64,000 nt of DNA from NCBI GenBank assembly GCA_001051155.2, contig JYIP02000005.1, forward strand, positions 4,996,703-5,060,702, in the 5' to 3' direction. The stretch comes from Chrysoporthe austroafricana. Taxonomy: Eukaryota; Ascomycota; Sordariomycetes; Diaporthales; Cryphonectriaceae. Both the position numbers and the translations under genes were made by a program. Position 1 is the stretch's first letter; each line of letters begins with the position of its first letter. The notes below the pieces were generated by a model that saw only the letters and a list, made by a program, of their open reading frames with translations, ran no database searches and was not told the origin of the DNA. Of this stretch, positions 12,141 through 22,880 are shown piece after piece.

Positions 12141-12325
12141 GCTTTTAAGGTTTTTGTTATTACTTTCTTATATTTTGCTTAGCTATTAGAATTATAAAGC
12201 TAAGCTAATTAGAAGCTAAGGCTATTTCTTTTTATAATATATCGCTTATTAATTATATACTTTTCCAAAATCTTTGCTTTTTCCCTTTTTTCAAAATCTA
12301 AATCTTTTATTTTATCTTGCTAACT
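12141..12325 (+). repeat. Satellite, first type-A unit after copy A
   Basis: One ~186-bp unit anchored by AAGGTTTTTG at 12148. It is interrupted at TAACT (12321-12325) by element P and resumes at 33909 with the same TAACT. When P is removed, the spacing to the next anchor (33921) is again 186 bp. Confidence 0.85.
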
Positions 12326-12456
12326 TGATAGCAAAACCTATAAACGAAGTGAATTCATAGTAAATTCGCTTAGTAAATTTATAGTAAATCCCTTAATAAA
12401 TATGCAATGAATTTACTGGGTAAATGCTATATTCTTACTGGGAGGCTTATATAATG
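12326..12456 (+). repeat. Element P 5' LTR, left part
   Basis: The first 131 bp of the 207-bp LTR, ending in TAATG, which is the target site duplicated by E1. The remainder is at 19795-19870. It aligns with 33702-33826 and, reversed, with 40990-41116. Confidence 0.85.
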
Positions 12457-12871
12457 TATTATGAACCAACATACAGAAGGACAAACCCCGACCTAGGGCC
12501 AAATCAAGAGAATGAAAACACATACCCCGCAAAGATTACGTAAGCCAGGGTTAGGGTTATCAGAGCTCAACCGGGCTTACCGGGGCTCGATGAGCAGCCA
12601 TAAGCCCCGATGAGCAGCGATGAGCCAAGGACTAAAAAAATATGGATATATAAGGCTGGAAGAACTATCGGCTAGATAATTAGATAGGACTTTCAGTCGT
12701 TAATCTAAGTATCAATTGGACCTTACCATTAATAGCCATATTGGCTTATGAACCTTGCGATATTCAGTGAATTCGTCCTGAAGCTCAAGATAGTACTTGG
12801 TATCGCTTTTGTTAGCATAAAACCCTTTGTCCCTACAGCCCATCTAAGGATCTGCTGCAGCGTTCATAATA
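12457..12871 (+). repeat. E1 5' LTR
   Basis: 415 bp, from TATTATGAAC to GTTCATAATA, a perfect terminal inverted match. The start is TA rather than TG because of a RIP-type change; the 3' LTR still ends in CA. It contains a TATA box. Its first ~200 bp differ from the E2 LTR, while the last ~200 bp are closely alike. Confidence 0.95.
12647..12654 (+). promoter_or_regulatory. TATA box in E1 LTR
   Basis: TATATAAG lies about 190 bp into the LTR and is kept in the 3' LTR at 19565-19572. Its position fits a U3/R boundary core promoter of an LTR element. Confidence 0.55.
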
Positions 12872-12930
12872 TTTTGATAACTTTTGTTCAAGATCGGTTC
12901 AGTATATACCCCTTGAGCAATATTCAGGAT
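12872..12930 (+). other. E1 primer-binding region
   Basis: The sequence just inside the LTR (TTTTGATAACTTTTG) matches TTTTAACGACTCTTG in E2. Allowing RIP changes, both could derive from a TGG-starting tRNA-binding site, but I cannot name the tRNA. Confidence 0.35.
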
Positions 12931-14935
12931 ATAATAGCGTTCCAGACCCTGTCTTTATCCAACAATCAGGCCTTCCAGGAAGAGGTCCTAATCGTCCTTA
13001 CTAACGAACAACTCCAATAACAGAATGTAACATTGTACTAGCAGCTTAAGGAAATCAAGAACGAAATCATCCGCCTCAACGCCCTTCAGCAGGCCAGGGC
13101 TTTCAAGCTTGACAAGCCCGGCCCGTATAAAGGCATTCGAAGAGATTTCCAGGCCTTCTTGATACAACTCAAGGCCTATTTCAAGCATTATAGAACCCAG
13201 TTTAGGACTACCTATGACAAGATCGATTTCGCGGGAAGTCGCCTTGAAGGAACGGCGCTCTAATGGTAGGAGCCAACCTTTCGCGACTATTTGGACAATA
13301 GCGAGGAATTTCGCTCGGAAGATACCAAGCGCGTCTTCTAGCGCTACGCTAATTTCGAGTCAGCTCTTACTAAGACCTTTGGAGATCCGGATAAACGACG
13401 AACTGCAATACGGCAGCTAGAGGCATTTCGACAAACCGGTTCGGCCGCGGATTATATAGCGAAATTCCGGCAGATCGTTGCCTACCTTAATTACGAGGAC
13501 GAACCCCTTATAGATGCCTATTACGCAGGATTCAAAAAGGAAGTTAAGGATGAACTTTACAAAGAAGACCGACCCGAAAAGCTTAATGAGTTCATTAATA
13601 AGGCAGTCTGCATTGATAACCGACTATACGAACGATAGCAATAACGGCAGAAGAATTATAGTACCTCCCCGCGATATCAGCCAAATACTGGGAAGCGCAA
13701 ATTCCAGCATAAGGGCAAGAACAGTATGGCTTATTCGGGCATTATATACGCTAGGCCTATAGAACTAGATACTCTCGTATGCGAATAACGCAAGGGGGTT
13801 ATTTGTTACAATTGCGGCAAGAAAGGTTATATCGCTCGCAATTGTTAACAGGAACAAAAGAAGCGAGAATGGAAGTTAGTTCCAGAGAAATAGCTTAGCG
13901 TCGCTTGGCAATAGGAACCCAATTAGCTAAGCAAAAATATCCAATCTAAATAAGCAGCAGACCTTGATTACGGCAGTACTAGCTGGACAGCTTGCTACCA
14001 GGATTATTGCATATTGCACCTTTCGAAAAAGAAAGGCTTAGGATAGTTTTTACGCAAGCCTTAAGAATAGCGGCAACTTGCTATGGGCAAGAAAGGCCCA
14101 CTCTACGATACTGTTATCCGGGATAACGATTCCGATTACTTTAGTGAAAGACTCTCGCAAAGCAAAGAAGATTTGGGAAAATACCCCTTGAATTACTATC
14201 TGGAACGATAATAGAATAATATAATAGAAAAGGAAATCGGCATTATGAAACCGGAATTACCGATACCCAGCATTATTATCGAAGAATCGGCATACCCCGA
14301 CAGATAACCAGATAACCTACCAATTCCAGTTCCCGACAAAGAATTATCAGAAAAAACAGCCCGCTATTAATAAAAGAATTGCCAAGATTGCAATAAATGG
14401 ATAACCAAATATACGGAAATGGAATATATTATTTATAGGCTTACGATAAAGGAACTCTTCCAAAGCATACTATTCCAGAATAGTAGTTGCCTACCCCAGG
14501 AAGACGGAAAGATTAGTTACTTATACTTTCGCTATTATAAACTTGCTTGGATTAGTTATATTTACTATAACTGCCAAATACATTTCAGCGAGAAAGTTAA
14601 ATATAATTGGTTTCCGCTTAGGGAATAGAACCAATTGATCCATCCCGTTACGGAAAAAAGAAGAAAGCATAAGAAAGTCCTGTATATCGAAAACAATAAT
14701 GCATATATAGGACTACCCGATAACTGCCCACGAGCATGCATCAATGGAAAAACCATATAGAGATAATGCTATATAACCGCATGCTCTATATATATACGGG
14801 ACAAAGCCAAAGAATAGCATAGGCTACAGAAAATCGAGAAGAATCGGCAGCGAAGCTACGCCCAAGCAAAAAGGCTGGTATAGCAAGCAGCGAAAAGCGC
14901 CCAGGATACCCCAAAAGGGAAGGATCGCCTGTAAT
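12931..14935 (+). pseudogene. gag: E1 gag relic
   Basis: One frame (phase of position 13021) runs from inside the leader to TAA 14932-14934. It contains a retrotransposon gag domain (segments FRDYLDN and DYIAKFRQIVAYLNYED, about 13280-13500) and a CCHC zinc knuckle at 13804-13845 read as CYNCGKKGYIARNC, in which the zinc-binding His is Tyr (CAT/C to TAT). A second Cys-bearing region follows (CQDCNKW near 14380). Gag forms the particle and binds RNA. Stops are TAG/TAA at Gln/Trp positions. The start codon is not certain. Confidence 0.85.
14910..14916 (+). promoter_or_regulatory. Putative -1 frameshift slippery site, E1 gag-pol
   Basis: The heptamer C CCA AAA is in phase with gag (codons ACC CCA AAA GGG) and followed by G. 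Gag ends at TAA 18 nt later, and the protease frame is exactly -1. The same heptamer in the same phase is at 55916-55922 in E2. A possible GATCG...CGATC stem follows in E1. Confidence 0.65.
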
Positions 14936-17900
14936 AGGATAATAGCCGATCAGGATTACGAAGTCCTTATATGCCATTACTAAAGGAAACGAGGAGCATA
15001 TCATTCTAGACGCGTATATCAAAAGACGATAATATAGCGCATTACTGGATAGCGGCGCACAAGGAAATTTCATCTCGCCCGAAATTATTAACAGGGAACG
15101 AATTCCCTGGACGCAAAAGAAGGACTTTTACAAGCTCAATACTGTAGAAGGAAAGTCGGTTATATATAACTTAAGTATAATTGATATAGAGACTAATTAT
15201 TTACCTATTTCGATCCAAAGCCTTACGATAAATATCATTTTTGATATTACAAATACGGCATAATATGAGTTGATTTTGGGAATACTTTGGCTTAAGGAAT
15301 ATAACCCTCGAATTGATTGGACTATTGGCCAGATTTTATGGGAATAAGCCGTACTTACCGAGAAAGTCGCGATTACTAGCAGAGGAAGAGACCTAGTTAC
15401 TGAGGATAGCATAAGTGAAATGCGCTCAAACAGGCTTACGAATACCTTTAGAGCAGAAAAGCAAGCCATAATACAGGGAAGGGTTACGACTACTTTGAAC
15501 TTCCAGACGAAAATTAAGGACGGACCAGGACTATAAACGACTATCGATTAACAGAAATTCGGTTAAGTACGGAATAGCGCAAGAAAATATGGATTGTAGA
15601 ACTATAAAGAAATATAGCTCTTATAGCACGAATACGCTAGAAGATAATTCGGCTCGGTACCCGACAGATATTCGAGACTACCAGAAATAGAAAAGCTCAA
15701 AAAATAAGAAGCTAGCGAGGCAAAATACGCATAGCGATATTTTATATTCTTACAGATCGCAAAAGACGAAGAAGAACTACTGCCAGACCTCAAAAACGTA
15801 TTACGGGAATATTACGAATTCAAAAAACTATAGCAAGGAAGATTCGATAACGGCTTACCCGAATATAATCCCTTTGACCATAAGATCTTACTGAAAGAAG
15901 GGACAAAGTTACAGAACTACCCTATCTATAAGCTCGATCAAGCAAAACTCAAAGCATTCAAGGAATATATCGACGAAAACCTCAAGAGAGGCTATATACG
16001 GAAATCACGATTACTCGCGGGATACCCAATCCTGTTCGTTCCAAAGAAAAACGGCAAATTACGACTTTGTATGGACTATCGGCAACTCAATAATATTACA
16101 ATTAAGAATCGCTATCCCCTGCCGTTGATAGGAGAAATGCGAGATCGTCTGATAGGAGCAAAATGGTTTACTATTTTGGACCTTAAAGAAGGATACTATC
16201 ATATCCGGATTAAGGAAGATAACATTTGGAAAACAGTATTCAGGACCCGTTACGGACATTTCGAATATATAATCTTACTTTTTGGATTAACTAATGCGCC
16301 CGCGTCCTTCCAAGAAATGATTAACGATATCTTTCGCGAATACCTGGATACTATTATTATCGTTTACCTTGACGATATCCTTATTTATTCCAAAAACCTC
16401 GTATTATACAAATAGCATATATGATAAGTATTCCGAATATTGCAAGATAACAAATTCCTCGTAGAACCAAGCAAATGCTAATTCTATTAACAGAAAATTG
16501 ATTATTTGGGCTATATTATTAAACCAGGACAGATTAGCATGCAGAAAGATAAGGTCCAAGCAGTAAAAAAATGGCCCATACCAGAAAAGACTAAGGAAGT
16601 TAGAGCATTCTTCGGCTATGCCAACTTCTATCGGCAATTCATTCGAGACTATAGCAAGATCGCACGATCACTTACGAATCTTACAAAAAAGGATTGCAAA
16701 TTTGAATGGATTTAAGAAACTCGAAAAGCATTCGACGAAATTAAGGAACGAGTTACGTTAGAACCCATACTTTGCAAAGCGGACCCAAACAAACCATTCG
16801 AAATCGAAACTGACGTATCAGATTACGCATTTGGCAGACAATTAGGCCAACGAGACAACCAGGGATATCTTAAGATAGTAAATAATTTCTCAAAAAAGTT
16901 GAACGGCCCGGAATTCAATTATAGCATTCCAGATAAAGAACTAATGGCAATCGTTAAAGCATTCGAAGAATAGCAATACTACCTAATCGGAACTAAATAC
17001 CAAATAATAGTATACTCAGACCACAAAAACCTAATAACGTTCATAATAATAAAAATCTTGAACAAACGACAAGTCAGATAAGCAGAATTCCTTTCGCAAT
17101 TCGACTTAAAAATCATATATTGCAAAGGATTAGAAAACGGCAAAGCAAACGCTTTTAGCAAACAAGCAGACTACTAGGATACGGAACCCAAAGAATTATA
17201 GAATATCTTCAGGCAAGACAAAAATAGCAACCTTATAAGCGAAGCAAGAGAACTTAATACGATTATCAGAATCGAGAATTAAAGAAGAAAACCTGAGAAT
17301 ATAACCCCCGAAAAATAAGACGAACATATTAAGACTATATATAGCGCATTAGCATATAGTTATCAAGGAATCAGAGCCACTTACGAAAGAATTAAGAGAT
17401 ACTGGAACTTATTAGGGCTCAGACGAAGAATCGAAAGAATCTTACGAAAGTGCGACAGCTGCAGGAAGAACAAGATTGAACATTATAAGCCCTATGGATT
17501 GCTCCAACTATTCCCGGTTCCGGAAATAGTTTGGCAATCTATTAGCTGGGATTTCATTACTAAGCTACTTCTTTTACGAGAACCCTTAACTAGAATGCAG
17601 TACGATAGCATTCTAGTAATGGTTTGCAGACTAAGCAAGTACGCTTACTTTCTACCATATAAGGAAAGCAGCATAGCAGAGGAACTCGCATATACGTTTT
17701 TCAGAACGGTTATAGCCAATTACGGCATGCCCAAAGAAATTATTTCCGATAGAGATAGAAAGTTCGTATTAAACTTCTGGACCTCACTTACGAAGCTACT
17801 CGGAATATAACAGAGAATGTCTATAGCATTCTATCTACAAATAGACGGACAAACGGAAAGAACTAACCAGATTATCAAGCAATATCTACGATATTACGTA

Positions 17901-18608
17901 AATTACGAGCAGGACAACTGGGTCAACTTCTTATCCCTAGCGCAATTTGCATACAATAGCGCAGATATAAGCACGATAAAGAAGTTGCTATTCTATGCAC
18001 TCTATAGCTATAACCCGACAGCCTATTACGACGAGATATCAGGAGCAAATGCAGAAGCTGCAGAAAGACGAATCAGAAGAATTAAGAAGGTTCAGAAAGA
18101 ATTCCAGAAAGAACTGAAGTTCGTATAAAAAAGAATAACGAAATATACCAACTCCAAAAGGATCGAAAGACCAATCCTACAGGAAAGGGACAAAGTTTAC
18201 CTTGTTCGACGGAAAGAATACATTAAAATAATAAGACCCTCTTACTTACTGGATTATAAGAAATTGGGACCATTCAAAATCCTAAGGAAAATCTCAAATG
18301 TCAATTTCGAACTTGCGCTACCCTATAGAATGAGAATCCATCCGGTATTCCATATCTCGTTTTTCGAACCAGTACTAAGAATAACCAAAACAGATAGAAG
18401 CATTCAGGTCGAGAGTAACGAGCCAGAATACGAAGTCGAACGAATCCTTAGATACTGCGGACCAGATTACGACCCCGAATACCTTATCAAATGGAAAGAT
18501 TACCCGGCAAATGAAAATTCGTAGGAACCCAAGTCCAACCTATAAAATGCATTTCGAGCATTAGCAGATTACCTGAATAAATAATAACGGAAAGGAATAA
18601 GCATATGA
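14911..18608 (+). pseudogene. pol: E1 pol relic (PR-RT-RH-IN-chromodomain)
   Basis: A single phase (multiples of 3) from the slippery site to TGA 18606-18608. Protease has LLDSGAQGNF near 15042. RT has the catalytic YLDD intact at 16365-16376. RNase H near 16800 reads TDVSDY (Ala to Val). Integrase has a zinc-finger remnant (CDSCRKNK), then Asp 17550, Asp 17748 and Glu 17856, giving the DX35E spacing typical of retroviral-type integrases. A chromodomain (EVERILRY...IKWKDY) lies at about 18430-18510. It is broken by many TAG/TAA codons. The chromodomain assigns E1 to the chromoviruses and would have directed integration to marked chromatin. There are no net frameshifts, so decay is by point mutation only. 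Confidence 0.93.
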
Positions 18609-18630
18609 AAATTCTACTTACCCGAATTAC

Positions 18631-19178
18631 TTAGGAAAACTGCTCGAATCCAGAATAAGAACCAGCCTTACCCAAAAAACCAGACTAGTCTACTACAGAA
18701 TTACTTATACTTACGGAATTCCAGTCAAAACCACTAAAAGAAGGATCCGTAACCGCAGCTGCAAACTTTTCGGAAACTACCGCCTATACTTCGACGGCTA
18801 TACGATTACGCTCTTCTTCCTCCAGACCTTGATTTACCAACTTTATCCCCTTTTCCTGGAAGAAGCGGCGCTATTTCTTTAGCCGTACAAGACGAGCCAA
18901 AGATTCAGTCATGCGGGACTAAAGCTCGAAAAGCTGCCTTTCCTCCTTAACCTTACGACTATCAATCCGGGATAATTTATCGGTAATTCGTAACACTATA
19001 ATAGGATTAGGAAAAAGAATGAGAAGAGCAAGAAGAAGGAAAAAGGGAGCCTACAAGACGATAACGGAACCCGTCCAGTATTGCAAGAACGTTCCCGTTT
19101 CGTACAATTAGAACAACTCTTAACCCTATTTACCATACGATACGACAAGCCCTTTTCAAGACAGAGCGAACAAGGCAT
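18631..19178 (-). pseudogene. E1 antisense gene: Zn2Cys6-like cluster plus coiled coil
   Basis: Read on the minus strand: ATG at 19178, exon 1 to 19055, a 59-bp putative intron 19054-18996 (GTAGGC donor, CTAAT then TATAG acceptor, pyrimidine-rich), exon 2 18995-18631 ending in TAA. The joined length is 489 nt (162 aa). Exon 1 starts MPCSLC and has spacing C-X2-C-X6-(Y)-X8-C-X2-C-X6-C, that of fungal Zn2Cys6 binuclear clusters, with the third Cys turned to Tyr (TGT to TAT). Exon 2 is a heptad-like, charged helical region with 3 in-frame TAGs, then an acidic/aromatic tail containing FDWNSV. It is convergent with pol, 22 bp apart. The function is unknown; a DNA-binding or regulatory role is inference. 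Confidence 0.75.
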
Positions 19179-19374
19179 AATTTCGTACTTTCGAGATTCG
19201 ATAAACGAAAATCGCTTAAGGCGGGCAAGACTCTTGGAAGAAAGAGTAGACAAGGAATTACGAGACTTGCCGACTTTGTAAGATATCTCAATAAGGAAGG
19301 TGCGATAAGAAACCTGCCGAACAAGGACATTCATAAAGCATTGTTAGGGATAATAACCGATAGAGGAGGGATGA

Positions 19375-19789
19375 TATTATGAACCAATATACAGAAAGAC
19401 AAATCCCGACTTAGGGCCAAATCAAGAGAATGAAAATACGTACCCCGCAAAGATTACGTAAGCCAGGGTTAGGGTTATCAGAGCTTAACCGGGCTTACCG
19501 GGGCTCGATAAGCAGCCATGAGCCCCGATGAGCAGCGATAAGCCAAGGACTAAAAAAACATGGATATATAAGGCTGGAAGAATTATCGGCTAGATAATTA
19601 GATAGGACTTTCAGTTGTCAATCTAAGTATTAATTGGACCCTACTATTGATAGCTATATTGGCTTATAAACCTTGCGATATTCAGTAAATTCGTCCTGAA
19701 GCTTAAGACAGTATTTGGCATCGCTCTTGTTAGCATAAAACCCCTTGTCCTTACAGCCCATCTAAGGATCTGCTGCAGCGTTCATAACA
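19375..19789 (+). repeat. E1 3' LTR
   Basis: 415 bp, same length as the 5' LTR, ending GTTCATAACA, so the ancestral CA end is kept. Differences from the 5' LTR are largely C/T and G/A, for example C at 12470 against T at 19388 in a CpA context. A purine tract (GAGGAGGGATGA) immediately upstream is the likely polypurine primer. Confidence 0.95.
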
Positions 19790-19794
19790 TAATG

Positions 19795-19870
19795 CCCTAA
19801 TATACTTTTAGCGTAGTTTACTCTCTGAAAAAACTATGCTTTATAATATATTTCAGTATATTTACTATTA
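19795..19870 (+). repeat. Element P 5' LTR, right part
   Basis: The last 76 bp of the P LTR, resuming after the duplicated TAATG and ending CTATTA. It matches 33832-33908. Confidence 0.85.
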
Positions 19871-19918
19871 ATTAATAGCTACGCTTTGTACGCCTTTGCT
19901 GCGTAATCGGGTTTCGAC

Positions 19919-20071
19919 TATCGGCTTTATAAAGTAACGGCTTTTATAGGAATATCGGTCTTGTAAGATAACGGCTTCTATAAAAGTATCGGCTTTATAG
20001 AGTATCGGCTCCTGTAAGAATATCGGTTTTGTAAGATATCGGCTTCTATAAAAGTAGCATTCCTATAAAAG
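19919..20071 (+). repeat. 34-bp dimeric minisatellite in P leader
   Basis: Alternating 16-bp and 18-bp units beginning TATCGG or TAACGG and ending TATA(A)AG, GTAAGA and the like. Units start at 19919, 19935, 19953, 19969, 19987, 20003, 20021 and 20037, with a decayed ninth at 20055. This gives four 34-bp dimers, located in the leader between LTR and gag. Every unit keeps CGG. Confidence 0.85.
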
Positions 20072-20109
20072 ATATTATAATTATTTATTAACAATTTATC
20101 GCTAATTTA

Positions 20110-22880
20110 CTATAGTAATTACTGGCAATAACGTTTTATTACCGCAGCCTATCGATTATATCGAAATTAAGCATTTTGCCCAAGTATATAAGTTTATATA
20201 AGCCTTAAACGATCTTGAGAGGAAGGATTAGATTATATCGGATATTAAAATCTTTCTCGAAATTGCATGCGCTTTTGTTAATTGGAAATTTTTAGCCGAT
20301 CGATACGGAAAAGCGAAATAAAACCCTAGGGAAGCCAATGCATTTTTATAGAAAACAAAGGTATAAGTAGTTAAGCAAGGATAGCTTTTATTGCTTAAGC
20401 GTTAGATTTAAGAAGGAAGAAAGTCGAATTTCGATAAGAATCTATTTTAATGGATAGGAAAGAATAATATATTCTAGGAAGATTTTTCCAAATATTGTAA
20501 ATTTTAATAGCTTGCCGAAATAATAATAGAAGAAAAGCGATAATAAATGCTTATAGAAATAAATAAAAGCGAAAATACCTTTCGACTTAATAACCCGGAA
20601 AATTTATTAGAAAAATTAGCTTAGCAATAGTTTATCGAAAATCGAAAATATTATATGCTTGAATATATTAATATTAATAGCGAAATCAAATATATTTATT
20701 TATTACGATATTCAATCGAAAATTTAAATTCCAGATTTATTAATAAATCCGGGAATTCTTTAGCTATAATAAGAAAAACAAATAAAAGCAAAAGAAAATA
20801 ACTAGTTTTAGGAAATGGGCGTATTTCTTTCTTTCTAATAGGAATCCAAAGTCGGAATATTTCCAAACAAAATTCTATTGCAGCTATTCCGGCTAACCTT
20901 ATAAACTTTATAACAAAAAGCATATTAACGTTTTAATCGGATTTATCGGATTATCCGTAGTTTTTCAGAGAAGAAGATTATAAAGAAGAAAGATTGAATA
21001 AAGGAAGATTGGACGGTTTTACTATTATCTTTTAGAAATACCCGACTTTTCCTTTCTTAATTATTAGCTTATTGGATTAATTTCTGCAATAACCCGAAAT
21101 GAAAGCAATTTATCAAAACGGCTTTATTTCGGAAAGGGCAGTATGCATTGGGTTTAAGAAAATATTCCGATTATAATAAGCTTTCAATATACAAGCGCTT
21201 TAATCGGAACTTATTAAGGAACCCTTTCCCGTTTCGGCTGCGAAATATTACGCTAGCAATAGATATCGCTTTACTAGACTAGCATTTCCTGATATTAAAG
21301 AACGTATCCAGCAAATATTTATATTAAAAGCAAAAGGTTAACTAAACTAAAAACTATTTTTAAATTCCGAACCAGATATTGAAATTAACTCTAATTTCCA
21401 AGAAGAATTAATTAATAAGCTAAATAGATTACCGGATTTATCGGATTCTAGCAATAGTAAAAGCAATAATTCTCGAAACCTATTATTTAGCTATAAGCGA
21501 TTTAAAGATTTCCGAATATATCGACCTGATTTACTTAAACTTATAGCATTGCCTATTAGCATTAATAGGGAATTTAAGGATACGATTATAAAGCAATTCC
21601 GATTTTACGAAAACTGGAATAATTACGTTAACTTAATAGTCGTATCTATTATAAATAGCAAAATTATTATTTGGAAAAACTTTTAAGCTTTTATAAACTA
21701 ATATAAAATATATATAGCTAAAAATGCAAAATGCGCTAAATATCTTAGCTTCTATTTACCCGCTTATTTAGTTAGAATAGCATATATTTGATTCTATTCT
21801 ATATTATCCTTTTAAAAGCGTAAGGACTTTATTTTGTATAAGCATAATTAAAGCTAATAAAAGAAATAATTGAGAAGAGATTTCTTTATATTGCGGAAAA
21901 CTGCAAAAGACTTGCTAAATGCTTAATAATATTCTAGGAAAAACGTACGAAATAACCGCAATATTCTGGAATTTATTTATTATATCTATTAATTTACTAA
22001 GCTGGCCGAATACTCAAATTCGTATTTGGCTAGAAATATCTGGGATTGGATCGATAAAGAACTAATAGCTAGATATTTCGATAGACCTAATCGAAATAAA
22101 AATGCGAAAGATTTCGAAAAACGTTTTAAAGCGAAATAAGAGATATAGTATATTTTCGAATTAAATTGCATAATAAGACTATTTCGTAAACCTGCGCAAC
22201 CAGTACGGAAAGTTATGCAATCGGCTACTAATCTTCCCAATATTAATATTTATTTCCCAGCTAATATATTCTTAAAATACCCTGGAAGATTCAGGCCTTA
22301 AAGATTTGAATATTTATTTCGCCCGACAAAAATATTTAATTAGCCAAATCCATCCAAAAGTACTGGATATATCCCGGAATACGAATTCCGAAAGCTCTTA
22401 TTAGAATAATAACGAAAGCTAATAAATGCTCAGAATCAATTATAAAAACGGATAGCCAGATAATAAAATATTTTTAATACGGTTAAGAAAATATTAACCA
22501 ATATTATAGATAATAACAGAAATTCAATTTCAAAAAACCGAAATTTCTAATTGCGCTTTTACTATCGATTCGTACAAAAAAATGCTAGAAAACGTTTTAT
22601 CCAATTAACCCTAGCAAATTTCAATATCGATAATAGAAAATTGCAATATAATTCAAATAAAGAAGATAAGCTGGCTCGAAAAGGCTATTTTTTCGTAAAT
22701 AATAATCTGTTTATAATGGATAGCGATAAACAAAATAAAGAAACCGAAAATAATAAAAACCTATAAAGGCAAAAGAACGAATTGGAAAAACAGATTAATA
22801 AAGAAAACGTAATAATCGAGAATAATATCTAAATTTTTCGAACTAAAGAAATAAAATTATTAATAAACGAAAGCATATTT
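20110..22880 (+). pseudogene. Element P gag-like region
   Basis: Long protein-like + strand stretches, nearly all interruptions being TAA/TAG. They include a charged helical N-terminal part (about 20280-20930), a segment around 21480-21600 (YKRFKDFRIYRPDL) and a Pro/Arg/Phe-rich segment near 22190-22400. By position between LTR and protease this should be gag. I see no zinc knuckle, and no domain that proves it. The segment after 22230 is duplicated at 27156. Confidence 0.45.

Larger units (their letters stand above)
4258..12325 (+). repeat. TLH-type repeat, copy A (with first satellite unit)
   Basis: A long repeat almost collinear with 44486-52390. It comprises a conserved non-coding head (4258-4750), an OrsD-RecQ helicase pseudogene, a poly-A-containing spacer, a second long unidentified frame, a tail, and the first unit of the satellite. 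Distances inside both frames are identical in the two copies, so nearly all differences are point mutations of C:G to T:A type. Copy A is the more heavily mutated. Telomere-linked RecQ-like helicase genes are known subtelomeric repeats in fungi; placing this copy near a chromosome end is inference. Confidence 0.85.
12457..19789 (+). mobile_element. Chromovirus E1 (Ty3/gypsy, chromodomain)
   Basis: 7,333 bp with two 415-bp LTRs, 5-bp target duplication TAATG (12452-12456 and 19790-19794), gag, pol in the -1 frame, C-terminal chromodomain and an antisense gene. The intact target is visible in the 3' LTR of P at about 33826 (CTTATATAATGCCC). E1 therefore inserted into P's 5' LTR after P integrated. 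It is less mutated than P but still carries tens of RIP-type stops. Confidence 0.95.

Noticed and set aside
12549..12562. Telomere-like GGGTTAGGGTTA in the E1 LTR (again at about 19467)
   Set aside because: Only about two units, inside both LTR copies of a retroelement at the same offset; it is LTR sequence, not a telomere or an interstitial array.
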